Source of the DNA: Leptofilum sp050292445
GTDB taxonomy: Bacteria > Chloroflexota > Anaerolineae > Promineifilales > Promineifilaceae
Length of the DNA stretch: 33,590 bases
Assembly (NCBI GenBank): GCA_050292445.1
Contig: JBNKLQ010000029.1
Coordinates: forward strand, 1 to 33,590
Direction: 5' to 3'
The translations under genes were made by a program, and so were the position numbers. This document shows, in pieces, positions 22,744-31,039 of this stretch. The stretch's first letter is position 1. Every line of letters starts with the position of its first letter. Below the pieces are notes generated by a model. That model searched no databases. It had not been told where the DNA came from and saw nothing but the letters and a program-made list of their open reading frames with translations.

Positions 22744-24603
22744 TTAATTTTCTGGTGTGTCTTCCAAATCCAGCTCAGCAACCAGTGAATTAATGTACTC
22801 CAGCGACTGGTGACGGAAGTAGGTGTTGTACAGCTCGGCGTAGTGCCCGCTGTCGGCCATGAGGCTGTCGTGGGTGCCTTCTTCGATGATACGGCCGTTG
22901 GCCATCACAATGATCCGGTCGGCATTTTTGACCGTGCTTAGCCGATGGGCAATCACAATCGCCGTACGCTCGCGCATCACCACGTCCAGCCCCTCCTGAA
23001 TTTGTGTTTCGGTGAAGGGGTCCACGCTGGCGGTGGCCTCATCCAAAATGAAGATGGCTGGATTTTTGAGCAGCACCCGGGCCATGGCCACCAGCTGCCG
23101 CTGCCCCATCGAGAGATTGCTGCCTCGCTCGCCCACATCGGTATCCAGGCCAAAGGCCAGACCGTTCAGCCACTCCCCCTGGCTAATCCGGTTGGCTGCG
23201 GCCCGCACCTGCGTGTCGTCGGCATCGGGACGGCCGTAGCGAATGTTGTCGCGAATGGTGCCAGAAAAGAGAAACGGCTCCTGCGGCACCAAACCGATCT
23301 GCCGTCGATAACTGCCCAAATCAAGTGTGCGAATATCAAACCCATCGACCAGGATACGGCCGTCCTGGAACTCATAAAAGCGATTGATCAGCTTGGCGAT
23401 GGAGCTTTTCCCTGCGCCGGTGTGTCCCACCAGGGCCACAGTTTCGCCTGGGGCAATCGTCAGGGAGAAATCGGGCAGCACAGTTTCTTTGTCGGTGTAG
23501 CTGAAGCGTACATCTTCAAAACGAATCTCGCCGCGCAAGGCACCATCCAGCTCACGGGAAGCCGTTTGCTTCACTTTTGGCGCTAAATCGATCAAGGCAA
23601 AGACGCGCTCCGAAGCCGATAAACCATCCTGGAACTGGCTCCAAAACGAGGCGATGCTGGTCATGGGGAACCAGTAAAAGCCAACTGCCTGCATGTACAA
23701 ATACCAATCTCCTGGCGACAGACCAGCCAAGCCACCCAAAAATGTATCGGGCAAGGTAGCCAATCCACCCGTGTAGACGAGTACGGCCGTTCCCAAGCCA
23801 GATGCCATCACCATAATCGGAAAAATCGAAATCAGCACCAGCCCCCGCCGCACGCCAACGTCATATCCCTGCTTATTATTAGTGTAAAATGTGTCGTAGA
23901 TGGCCCCTTCCTGCCGAAATCCCTTGGCCACAATGATGCCACTGACAGATTCCTGAATCTGGGCATTGATTTTAGCCGTCACCCGGCGAGCATCTTGTGT
24001 CACACGACGGGCAATGCTGCGGAAGCTTAGCGCTATGACCACCGCCAGCGGCGTCATGCCGATGAGAATCAACGTCAGCCAGACGTTGATGCTAAACAGC
24101 CAGCCTGTCAGGATGAGCACCAGCAGCACCTGGCTCAGCAAGTTTAGCGACAAGTCAACTACCGCCGCAAAATCCTGTGTATCTGAGGTGACACGGCTCA
24201 CTACTTTGCCCGAGGGATGTTCATCGTAAAAGGACAAATCGTGATTGATAGTGGCGGCAAAGACGTCTTCGCGCAGTTGCAATACCACATTACCCACAAT
24301 CCGTGCCGAAAAGTATTGGCGAATGAAGTTAAACACCCAGGCCGACGCCCCCACCAGCGAGACGCCACCGGCCAGCAGCAGCATCGTCCGCGTGGTGGGA
24401 TCGGCAGCAATCAGATCAATCGCTTTGGCAATGATGATTGGTCCGGCCGTGCCTGCCACCGAATTCAGCGTAATCATCACCGCCACCAGCACCATCTGCC
24501 GCGAATACGGCCGAAAATACCCCACAATCCGCGCCAGCAGCTCCCGGTCACTGTAACTCCGATCATAATCCTCAGTGTCTAAACCATCTAGAATAAATCC
24601 CAT
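22744..24603 (-). CDS. Heterodimeric ABC exporter, subunit with consensus Walker B
   Basis: A 619-residue half-transporter. Residues about 25-330 are the six-helix exporter domain and 355-600 the NBD. Walker A is at 393-401 (GHTGAGKSS), the signature at 497-501 is LSMGQ instead of LSGGQ, Walker B ends in Asp521-Glu522 with catalytic Glu, and the switch His is 553. Its partner upstream has LSGGQ but Asp in place of the catalytic Glu. This complementary set of substitutions is what TM287/TM288- and BmrCD-type heterodimers show, in which only one of two ATP sites hydrolyses. Such exporters move drugs, lipids or peptides. Its ATG has an AAAAGG site formed at the edge of the inserted repeat. The C-terminal tail (about 600-619) is acidic. 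Confidence 0.95.
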   Translation of the reverse strand: MGFILDGLDTEDYDRSYSDRELLARIVGYFRPYSRQMVLVAVMITLNSVAGTAGPIIIAKAIDLIAADPTTRTMLLLAGGVSLVGASAWVFNFIRQYFSARIVGNVVLQLREDVFAATINHDLSFYDEHPSGKVVSRVTSDTQDFAAVVDLSLNLLSQVLLVLILTGWLFSINVWLTLILIGMTPLAVVIALSFRSIARRVTQDARRVTAKINAQIQESVSGIIVAKGFRQEGAIYDTFYTNNKQGYDVGVRRGLVLISIFPIMVMASGLGTAVLVYTGGLATLPDTFLGGLAGLSPGDWYLYMQAVGFYWFPMTSIASFWSQFQDGLSASERVFALIDLAPKVKQTASRELDGALRGEIRFEDVRFSYTDKETVLPDFSLTIAPGETVALVGHTGAGKSSIAKLINRFYEFQDGRILVDGFDIRTLDLGSYRRQIGLVPQEPFLFSGTIRDNIRYGRPDADDTQVRAAANRISQGEWLNGLAFGLDTDVGERGSNLSMGQRQLVAMARVLLKNPAIFILDEATASVDPFTETQIQEGLDVVMRERTAIVIAHRLSTVKNADRIIVMANGRIIEEGTHDSLMADSGHYAELYNTYFRHQSLEYINSLVAELDLEDTPEN

Positions 24604-24614
24604 AACAACCTTTT

Positions 24615-25077
24615 TTAGCCACAGAGGGCACAGAGGAGAAAGAGAATTTTAGAGAGAAATTCGCTTGACTCCATCTACCAGTTTCTTTTTGTTGAAATTG
24701 ATTAGCAAGCCACGCTTCAAACCAGTTGCTTTCAAATACGACATCAGCTGAGCTATCGCTAAATCAGAAACTTTTTCTACAGCTTTTAGCTCCAGCACTA
24801 CTTCTTTTTCTACTAACAAATCAATTCGTTGGCCTTTGATAATGTGGCCCTTATAAAGAACATCAATGCTCACCTGTCGCTCTACCAAAATGCCGCGCAA
24901 TTCCAATTCAAGGCATAATGCCTCTTCATAAATCGATTCCAGCAATCCTGGCCCAAGCAGCTTATGCACCTCAATCGCCGCTCCAATAACCTTCCGCGTT
25001 AAATCATCTCCCATCTCACAAACTACCTTCGGTAACCCTCAATCAATCTCTCAAATCTCTGTGCCCTCTGTGGCTAA
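24615..25077. mobile_element. Inverted-repeat cassette carrying a GxxExxY gene
   Basis: A perfect 21-bp inverted repeat, TTAGCCACAGAGGGCACAGAG, at 24615-24635 and its complement at 25057-25077 enclose a single gene. The right-hand arm contains the stop codon of the upstream ABC gene, and the left arm lies 11 bases before the start codon of the next ABC gene, so the cassette sits exactly between two genes of one operon. No transposase is present. A hairpin copy without gene is at 14473-14548. Confidence 0.75.
24649..25014 (-). CDS. GxxExxY family protein (PD-(D/E)XK-like)
   Basis: A 121-residue protein. Its name-giving motif is GLLESIY (residues 23-29). The later IDLLVEKEVVLELKAVE carries Asp65 and the Glu75-Leu-Lys77 pair, which together look like a PD-(D/E)XK nuclease core. 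The family is small, of unproven function, and very often found within repeated DNA of environmental bacteria. Here it is enclosed by a perfect 21-bp inverted repeat and interrupts a two-gene ABC operon, on the same strand, so it is probably transcribed with it. Its stop codon lies in the repeat-like tail. A nuclease acting on its own repeat would make sense, but this is inference. Confidence 0.88.
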   Translation of the reverse strand: MGDDLTRKVIGAAIEVHKLLGPGLLESIYEEALCLELELRGILVERQVSIDVLYKGHIIKGQRIDLLVEKEVVLELKAVEKVSDLAIAQLMSYLKATGLKRGLLINFNKKKLVDGVKRISL

Positions 25078-26828
25078 TCATATCGGGCGAAGATGCGCTG
25101 GTAGGCGGGGCTGCGCGCCAGCAATTCTTCATGCGTGCCCTGGTCGGTGAGACGGCCGTTACTCAGCACCACAATCTTGTCGGCCCAGCGAATTTGCGAC
25201 AGGCGATGGGTGATGAGAAACGTCGTGCGCTGGCGGCTGATGCGGCGCATGGCTTGCTGAATCTGGTCTTCTGTGGCGCTGTCGATGGCGCTGGTGCTGT
25301 CGTCCAAAATGAGGATGCGTGGATTGGTGAGGAAGGCGCGGGCAATGGCAATGCGCTGGCGCTGCCCGCCAGAGAGGGTCACACCCCGTTCGCCTACGTC
25401 AGTCTCGTACCCTTCGTTAAAGCTCTGGATAAAATCGTGCGCCTGGGCTTCTTTGGCCGCCTGTTCAATGTCGGCCTGAGTAGCATTGGGCACGCCAAAG
25501 GCGATGTTTTCCGCCAGGGTGCGCGAGAAAAGGAAGATGTCTTGCTCAATGGTGGAAATCTGGGAGCGCAGCGATTCCAGGCTCCATTCACGTACATCAC
25601 GGCCATCGATGAGGATACGGCCGTTCCCCGCATCAAAAATCCGGTTGATCAACCGCGTTAGCGTTGTCTTGCCAGAACCAGTTTGTCCCACGATGGCCAC
25701 CGTCTGCCCCGGCTCCACCGTAAAGCTTATGCCGTCCAGCACCGGCTCCCCATTGTAGCCAAACCGCACATCTTCAAACTGTACTTTTCCTTGAATCGTT
25801 GCCTGATACCCAGCCTCATTTTCGTCCAAATCCGTTTCATCATTGATCAATTCCAAAATGCGGCGGGCGCTGGCCACCCCCAGCTGCACCAGGTTAAACG
25901 AAAAGATGGAGATAAATGTGGGAAAGCGCAAGATGCCAAACAGTCCCATAAAGGTCACCACTTCGCCCAGCGTAATTGTGCCAGCACGCCACAGCCACAT
26001 CGCGTGGAAAAAGCCCCCGCCCAGGCAAAGGCTAAACACCAGCAGCGGCAAATAACGCGCCTGAATCACGCCCTGCTGCACAAAATAATCGCGGTAACGC
26101 CCTGCGTTGGTGACAAAATTCTGGATTTCCTGCCGTTCCTGCGCGTTCCCCTTCACCACCTCAATACCGCCAATCGATTCGGCTAATCCGGCATTCATCA
26201 TGCCAAACTGCTCCCGCATGGAAAGACTGACGGGATTCAGTTGGCGCGCGTAATCCCATACGGTAATGGTAAAAAGAACCAGGAAGATGGCTGGTACCAG
26301 CAGCAGCTCCAGCCGCAACGTGGCCATCAGGGCAATAGGTGCCACAATGCCCATGAAGCCATCGATCAGCAGCATGGTGCCTGGACTAAACATAATGTTC
26401 AGCGCCCGTACATCGTTGGTGGCCCGCGCCATGATGTCGCCGATGCGCTGCCGTCCGTGGAACGTCTGGCTTTTGCCCAGCAAGCTTACATACAGTTCAT
26501 CGCGGGTATTGCGTTCAATGAGCTGGGCAATGAACTCATTAGAGTAATTGCGCACGATACCTAAAACGCTTTGTGTCGCCACAGAACCAAAAACGGCCAG
26601 CGACAGCCCCACGAGTGCGGCCGTTTCCCAATTGGGTTTACTGATTAAGTCAAAAGAACGGCCGATATACACCTGAACATAGCTGGCCGCAAGATTATTG
26701 ACGATGGCGGCTACAGTAACCAGCAGCGGCAGCCACGGATAACGCAGCATATGGGACCGTATCCAGCGAACGGGTCCGCTCCGATTGTAAGCATACTCAT
26801 TTTCGATGCGAAACTCTTTTTTACTCAA
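25074..26828 (-). CDS. Heterodimeric ABC exporter, subunit with degenerate catalytic site
   Basis: A 584-residue half-transporter. Six membrane helices occupy about residues 30-315 and the NBD 345-580. Walker A is at 381-389 (GQTGSGKTT), LSGGQ at 485-489, and the Walker B motif reads LILDD, so Asp510 replaces the catalytic Glu; His541 is retained. Together with the LSMGQ partner this gives one consensus and one non-consensus ATP site, as in TM287/288. It is the first gene of the unit. Its TAG stop codon is made by the first bases of the inserted 21-bp repeat. AGAGGATG before the ATG is the ribosome site. A 14-bp inverted repeat lies 44 bases upstream and may be an operator. Confidence 0.95.
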   Translation of the reverse strand: MSKKEFRIENEYAYNRSGPVRWIRSHMLRYPWLPLLVTVAAIVNNLAASYVQVYIGRSFDLISKPNWETAALVGLSLAVFGSVATQSVLGIVRNYSNEFIAQLIERNTRDELYVSLLGKSQTFHGRQRIGDIMARATNDVRALNIMFSPGTMLLIDGFMGIVAPIALMATLRLELLLVPAIFLVLFTITVWDYARQLNPVSLSMREQFGMMNAGLAESIGGIEVVKGNAQERQEIQNFVTNAGRYRDYFVQQGVIQARYLPLLVFSLCLGGGFFHAMWLWRAGTITLGEVVTFMGLFGILRFPTFISIFSFNLVQLGVASARRILELINDETDLDENEAGYQATIQGKVQFEDVRFGYNGEPVLDGISFTVEPGQTVAIVGQTGSGKTTLTRLINRIFDAGNGRILIDGRDVREWSLESLRSQISTIEQDIFLFSRTLAENIAFGVPNATQADIEQAAKEAQAHDFIQSFNEGYETDVGERGVTLSGGQRQRIAIARAFLTNPRILILDDSTSAIDSATEDQIQQAMRRISRQRTTFLITHRLSQIRWADKIVVLSNGRLTDQGTHEELLARSPAYQRIFARYD

Positions 26829-26871
26829 GGCATCCTCTTTTTAGAAGTAACCATCCAGGTAACTGGACAAG

Positions 26872-26924
26872 ATTGGACCAATTTGATCTCGTGGAAAGGC
26901 TTGTTACATGCAAATTGGTCCAAT
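26872..26924 (-). promoter_or_regulatory. 14-bp inverted repeat upstream of the ABC operon (possible operator)
   Basis: ATTGGACCAATTTG (26872-26885) and its exact complement (26911-26924) are separated by 25 bases. Each arm contains the near-palindrome TTGGACCAA. It lies 44-96 bases upstream of the ABC start codon, where an operator of a MarR- or TetR-type repressor would sit; a leader hairpin is the alternative. Confidence 0.5.
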
Positions 26925-27323
26925 TTCTTCTCATGCGAACCTAAACAGTTGCCTATTAGAAACAAGCGAATTCACAAATGAACCAATTATAGCAGCGTTA
27001 GAACAATTGTGCGCATCACACAAGCAAACAGGAAATTTGTACGCCTTGCACAAATAAATGGGACAATTGTCATATGATTTTAGTACTATTGTCGTTTTTC
27101 CTCTGGGGCATGATTTGTTATCATGCACTCAGCAATCAGACTGGAGCCTGATGTGGGAGCCAAACTAGGGGCAAAAGCATCAAAATCTCCTCATCCTTGC
27201 AACCTAACTTGAGTTACAAAAACAAATAACCTACGGTCGCGCAAACAGCCGTAGGAAGTGTATCGGTATTGTCATCATCTAAACATCGCTTCCAGTAGTA
27301 ACCTTTTGCATGGAGGATGTCTT
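26925..27323. other. AT-rich divergent intergenic region with two ACAATTGT palindromes and a leader hairpin
   Basis: No convincing gene is present. Two identical palindromes ACAATTGT lie at 27003-27010 and 27063-27070, exactly 60 bp apart, in AT-rich DNA. Nearer the cyclase gene, CCTACGG (27230-27236) and CCGTAGG (27249-27255) form a 7-bp stem, 69 bases before its start codon. The region must hold the promoters of both divergent units, but I could not fix -35/-10 boxes with confidence. Confidence 0.5.
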
Positions 27324-28886
27324 ATGCAGACACAACCCGATAGGGAAAAACGGCCGTATGGGCGTTCTGTCCTTATTCCTTTTACCACTGAATCACCCAC
27401 CCTGGCTCGTTTACAGGGGTTGCTTCCCCAAATAGGCAAAGGTGGCGGGCGCATTAGCGCTTCGGTTTATGATACGGCTCAAGTTCTGCGCGCCTACCCG
27501 CCATCAGGCGGTGTGACACCTGGCCTGGAGTGGCTCAAGCGACAGCAGCAAGCCGATGGTGGCTGGGGCAGCCCGGCCGCACCGCTTTATCGTCGCATCT
27601 CCACCATTGCCGCCGTCCTAGCGCTGCACCAATATGCCGACATCATCGACGCCGCTGAAAGTATTGAGGCGGGGCTAGATCATCTTCATGTTCAGCGAGA
27701 GTTGTGGGCCCACACGGTGCCAGACAGCTTGCCTGTTGGCGCAGAACTCATTTATCCTTATCTCATCGACGAAGCGGCTCGGCTCAATTTGACCATCCCG
27801 CGCCAGGGCAACACGGCGCTGCTGGGTCAGGGACGTAAAAAGCTGAAATATATTGCCCACATCAAACCGGATGCCGGTTCTCCACCTATGCACTCTTGGG
27901 AGGCGTGGGGCAGTGAGCCAGAGCCAGCTTATTTAGATGGCGCAGGCAGCATTGGGCACAGTCCGGCAGCTACGGCCGTTTGGCTGTCGCGGCTGGGCAG
28001 AAACGAAGAGACCGAATCGCTGCGGCAGCAGGCTGAAATGTATCTGAATCGGGCGGCTGGCGTAACCGGCTTTAATATTCCTGGGGTTGTGCCTGGCATC
28101 TGGCCCATGGATCGGTTTGAACTGGCATTTAGCCTTTATCCGCTGCTGGTAGCCGACCTGCTCGATAAAGAAGATCTGCAAGCGGTGCTGCAACCACAGC
28201 TGGACACGCTGGGCTTTGCCCTGACCAAACAGGGCATTGGCTTGAGCGATCATTTTTACCAGGATGGGGATGATACGGCCGCAGCGCTGGCCATTTTGCA
28301 TACGGCAGGTTACGTGGTCGATCCCTCTGTTTTGAATCGTTTTCGTGGCAATGGCGTGTATTATGCTTTTGCTGGCGAGATTCAGCTGTCTGTTTCCTTA
28401 ACCGCGCGGGCGGTTCATGCTTTGCGGCTGTTTGGTCAGCGGGATGAAGCCGCCGTGCAATATTTGTTGGACATGCAGGGCGAAAACGGCCGTTGGCAAG
28501 ACGACAAATGGCATATCTCCTGGTTGTACAACACCCTGCATGTTGTGTTGGCCTTGGCGGCAGAACCCTCGGGATATACGGCCGTCATGTTGGCACAAGA
28601 CGATCTCATCCAAAGCCAGCACAGTAATGGCGGCTGGGGTGTCAACGGTGAAGCAACCCCTTCGGAAACGGCCTATGGTCTGCTGACCCTGTACACCCTG
28701 CACAAAGAACAATTGCTGACTGACTCCGGTCGCCACGCCTTCAAGAAAGGACAGGCGTTCCTGAAAAACTATATCGACCAGCCTAATCTGGATCGCACCT
28801 CGCTCTGGATTGAAAAAGAGCTGTACGCGCCACCACGCATCGAAAAGATGTTTGAGCTAAGTGCCATGCTCATCTCAATTGACTAA
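27324..28886 (+). CDS. Class II diterpene cyclase (copalyl/kolavenyl diphosphate synthase-like)
   Basis: The ATG at 27324 has GGAGG eight bases upstream; an in-frame start 22 codons earlier has none. The 520-residue product has the double alpha-barrel pattern of class II terpene cyclases: SVYDTAQVLR (47-56, matching the SAYDTAWVA region of diterpene synthases), a QW-like QQQADGGWG (74-82), the acid motif DGDDTA at 314-319 (Asp314, Asp316 and Asp317 being the DxDD general acid), WHISWLYNT (396-404) and NGGWG (435-439). The DxDDTA form and the size point to cyclisation of geranylgeranyl diphosphate to a bicyclic diphosphate, rather than to squalene cyclisation. Herpetosiphon, also a Chloroflexota, has a related kolavenyl diphosphate synthase. 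No class I synthase or prenyl-diphosphate synthase is next to it, so the product is unknown. Confidence 0.88.
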   Translation: MQTQPDREKRPYGRSVLIPFTTESPTLARLQGLLPQIGKGGGRISASVYDTAQVLRAYPPSGGVTPGLEWLKRQQQADGGWGSPAAPLYRRISTIAAVLALHQYADIIDAAESIEAGLDHLHVQRELWAHTVPDSLPVGAELIYPYLIDEAARLNLTIPRQGNTALLGQGRKKLKYIAHIKPDAGSPPMHSWEAWGSEPEPAYLDGAGSIGHSPAATAVWLSRLGRNEETESLRQQAEMYLNRAAGVTGFNIPGVVPGIWPMDRFELAFSLYPLLVADLLDKEDLQAVLQPQLDTLGFALTKQGIGLSDHFYQDGDDTAAALAILHTAGYVVDPSVLNRFRGNGVYYAFAGEIQLSVSLTARAVHALRLFGQRDEAAVQYLLDMQGENGRWQDDKWHISWLYNTLHVVLALAAEPSGYTAVMLAQDDLIQSQHSNGGWGVNGEATPSETAYGLLTLYTLHKEQLLTDSGRHAFKKGQAFLKNYIDQPNLDRTSLWIEKELYAPPRIEKMFELSAMLISID

Positions 28887-28893
28887 TACAAAA

Positions 28894-28927
28894 AGAGCTG
28901 TATCGTCGGGGCACGCGATACAGCTCT
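28894..28927 (-). terminator. Intrinsic terminator of the small membrane protein gene
   Basis: AGAGCTGTATCG (28894-28905) pairs perfectly over 12 bp with 28916-28927, loop of 10 bases. Read on the - strand the stem is followed by TTTTTGT, a proper intrinsic terminator. On the + strand it is followed by As, so it is less suited to end the cyclase transcript. Confidence 0.75.
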
Positions 28928-28991
28928 AAAAAACAATTGGCAGGTAGTCAAAGTTGTTTATGCCTTCAACTACCTGCTTGGAAACACTTAT

Positions 28992-29162
28992 TTACAAATT
29001 TGGCACAAAACAGCCAGCCGCCAACACGATAAAACCAAGCAAAATCAGCCATGTGTTCATATCAGTCAAAAAGCCTAACTGAACAATAGAAGCCAACAGA
29101 CCAATTACTGCCAACACAACTGCAACGATAAAAGTGATTTGTTTTGGTGCACTTAAACTCAT
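28992..29162 (-). CDS. Small two-helix membrane protein (56 residues)
   Basis: A short gene with a strong AGGAGAG site seven bases before its ATG. The 56-residue product begins MSLSAPKQITF and contains two hydrophobic stretches, about residues 9-30 and 37-53, separated by GFLTDMNTW. It ends in CFVPNL. It thus spans the membrane twice with both ends on the same side. It lies 86 bases after the LysM coiled-coil gene on the same strand and has its own intrinsic terminator. Small proteins of this layout occur in many bacteria without known function. Confidence 0.8.
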   Translation of the reverse strand: MSLSAPKQITFIVAVVLAVIGLLASIVQLGFLTDMNTWLILLGFIVLAAGCFVPNL

Positions 29163-29248
29163 TTTTTTCTCTCCTGTATCTAAAAATTATTTGTTTTTTG
29201 CCCCAATCAAGATCAGGCGGTTAATTGCCTGATTCTGTGATAGATGGT

Positions 29249-30244
29249 TTAAAGTTTTGGGATCTTCAGAACTTGCCCAATGCGGATTAGGTTGGGGTTG
29301 TCCCCAATGACATCTTCATTGGCTTCGTAAATCAGCCGCCAATTAGCTTGCGTGTTGTAATATTTTTGGGAAATAAAGCTCAAATTTTCGCCAGAAACAA
29401 CCTTATGTTCGGCAATAAATTGGGTGAAGCGGGATTTGCTAGCCGCTTTGGCCTGGGCTTCCTCAGCGGCTTTGGCTTCTGCCTCTGCCTTGGCTGCGGT
29501 GGCTTCTCGCTCGGCTTTCTCTTTTGCCATCGCTAACTCGCGGGCTTTGGCTTCGGCTTCTCGCTTAGCTTGCTCGGCCTTCATCTTTGCCTGAATTTGG
29601 GCTGCAGCTTTGGCTTTTTCAGCTTCCTCTTTTGCTTTAGCAGCAGCTTCTGCTTTCGCCTTGGCCTGGGCGGCGGCTTTGGCCTGGGCGGCAGCTTTAG
29701 CCTGAGCAGCGGCCTTGGCCTCGGCAGCAGCTTTGGCTTCAGCTGCACGCTTCGCTTGCTCTGCAGCTTGTTTGGCTTGCCGACGTTCACGCTTATCTGC
29801 AGCAGTGGCTTTTAATGCGGCGGCAATGGTTTGCAACGCGTCACTTTCTTCATCGCTGGTATTCTTGCCAATACCCAGCACGCCTTCACCAGCAGCCTCA
29901 GCCACAGAGCGAGCGATGCTCAACAGAAACTCATTAAAGGCATCCAATTCTTCATCACCCAATTTACTGGCAACGATGTCAGAAATACGGCTGAGTGCTT
30001 TCTCAGCTTGTGTCGTGGAAGCTTTTTCAACTTCTTTGGCAGGGTTTTCATCATCTGCAACCACATCACGCACGAGCTGGGTGGATGCTTTATACGCTTC
30101 CATGGACTTGGTTAGCGCTTTGGCTTCTTTCCGTTTAACGATAAGCGCCACACGGCCGTCTGCCGCCGACATAATGGCGTTTACCCAGAATGGAGCATCT
30201 TTCACCAATTCCCATTCATTTCTTGAAAGTTTAGATTTAGACAT
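29249..30244 (-). CDS. Long Ala/Lys/Glu coiled-coil protein with C-terminal LysM (no signal peptide)
   Basis: A 331-residue protein with AAGGAG before the ATG. Residues 1-140 are a helical domain of unknown type (NEWELVKDAPFWVNAIMSAADG). Residues about 148-280 are an almost uninterrupted Ala/Lys/Glu/Gln coil with short repeats (AAAQAK three times), like the TolA middle domain. Residues about 284-331 are a LysM domain (HKVVSGENLSFISQKYYN, IRIGQVLKIPKL). The LysM form with YYNTQANWRLIYEAN is close to that of YgaU/Kbp, cytoplasmic proteins. As there is no signal peptide or membrane helix, this protein is probably cytoplasmic too and the LysM would not bind cell wall. A 56-residue membrane protein follows in the same unit. 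Confidence 0.82.
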   Translation of the reverse strand: MSKSKLSRNEWELVKDAPFWVNAIMSAADGRVALIVKRKEAKALTKSMEAYKASTQLVRDVVADDENPAKEVEKASTTQAEKALSRISDIVASKLGDEELDAFNEFLLSIARSVAEAAGEGVLGIGKNTSDEESDALQTIAAALKATAADKRERRQAKQAAEQAKRAAEAKAAAEAKAAAQAKAAAQAKAAAQAKAKAEAAAKAKEEAEKAKAAAQIQAKMKAEQAKREAEAKARELAMAKEKAEREATAAKAEAEAKAAEEAQAKAASKSRFTQFIAEHKVVSGENLSFISQKYYNTQANWRLIYEANEDVIGDNPNLIRIGQVLKIPKL

Positions 30245-30675
30245 TCATTTCTCCTTGGATATTGTAGAGGTATCAAACGTACAGGTTTTTAATTTTCGTT
30301 AACCTGTTTGATTTTTCAGGAGTTACGCAAATTGATGGCAGGACTGCCAGCCCTCTGCTGCATAAGACCTGTTTTTAAGGACATACATTTGACAAGCGAA
30401 TAAGCAAATAGTCACAAACTCATTTACAAACATTTTATGCCGATTTGTTTAGGAGCAGCGTACTATATTGGACTCGGTTTTCCTCATTTTGCCATTATCG
30501 TTTTTGTAACCTTTTCCCCCCGCTTTCATCTAACAAGTAAGCAAGGCCAAAAAAGAGACAAGGCCAATCAGAATACGCAACATGACCGAAGATGGACCAC
30601 CTTTTTATATCATCTTTATCTCTGGCCCAAGCGGGTTTTTACACTCTTTTTTACAAAATTTTTCGGAGGAATATC
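30245..30675. other. Intergenic region without recognised gene
   Basis: This 431-bp AT-rich gap lies between divergent genes and must contain promoters for both. A TTGACA at about 30389 may be a -35 box, but no good -10 follows at the usual distance. A short + strand ORF (30437-30679) overlaps the next start codon and has no ribosome site or recognisable content, so it is not called. Confidence 0.5.
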
Positions 30676-30879
30676 ATGAAACCAAATATGGGAAGCACAG
30701 ATCGTATTATTCGCGTTGTTTTGGCAGTTGTGGTGGCCGTTTTATACTTCACCAACCTCATTTCAGGAACGGCCGCAATCATCCTGGGCATTTTGGCCAT
30801 CGTCTTTTTGCTCACCAGCGTTGTTGGCTTCTGTCCACTGTATGCCCCCTTCAAACTGTCCACAATTGGCAAAAAATAA
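30676..30879 (+). CDS. DUF2892 family small membrane protein
   Basis: The ATG at 30676 has CGGAGGA seven bases upstream; longer in-frame forms have no such site. The 67-residue product shows the DUF2892 pattern: an N-terminal MGSTDRIIRVVLAVVVAVLY, a Gly turn, a second helix (IILGILAIVFLLTSVVG), and the closing FCPLYAPFKLSTIG with the single conserved Cys and Pro. In this family the domain is often found alone or fused to rhodanese (as in YgaP) and sits in the inner membrane; a link to sulfur chemistry has been proposed for some members. It is followed by an intrinsic terminator and appears to be a single-gene unit. Confidence 0.92.
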   Translation: MKPNMGSTDRIIRVVLAVVVAVLYFTNLISGTAAIILGILAIVFLLTSVVGFCPLYAPFKLSTIGKK

Positions 30880-30904
30880 AACATCAGCACAAGTAGTTCA
30901 GCAC

Positions 30905-30934
30905 AAAAAAGAGTGACTGTGGTCACTCTTTTTT
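30905..30934 (+). terminator. Intrinsic terminator of the DUF2892 gene
   Basis: AAAAAAGAGTGAC (30905-30917) pairs perfectly over 13 bp with 30922-30934, loop of 4 bases, with six Ts at the 3' end. It lies 26 bases after the stop codon and can also act on the other strand for the convergent glycosyltransferase gene. Confidence 0.9.
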
Positions 30935-31039
30935 GTTGCCATCTGGCAACATCTGGTACAGGCTTTCTGAAAGCAGTTTAGGAAATATGGTTTGAAAGTT
31001 CAGGAGAACATGCCCCAAGCTTGGGCCTATCTGTAGCGA

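Noticed and set aside
26931..27128. Minus-strand ORF of 65 codons upstream of the ABC operon
   Set aside because: Composition unlike the neighbours (many Cys), no ribosome site, and it lies in the AT-rich promoter region.
22744..28886. Diterpene biosynthetic gene cluster including the ABC exporter
   Set aside because: Only one terpene gene is present and the exporter is divergently oriented; closeness alone does not support a cluster.
30437..30679. ORF before the DUF2892 gene
   Set aside because: No ribosome site, no recognisable content, and it overlaps the start of a well-supported gene.
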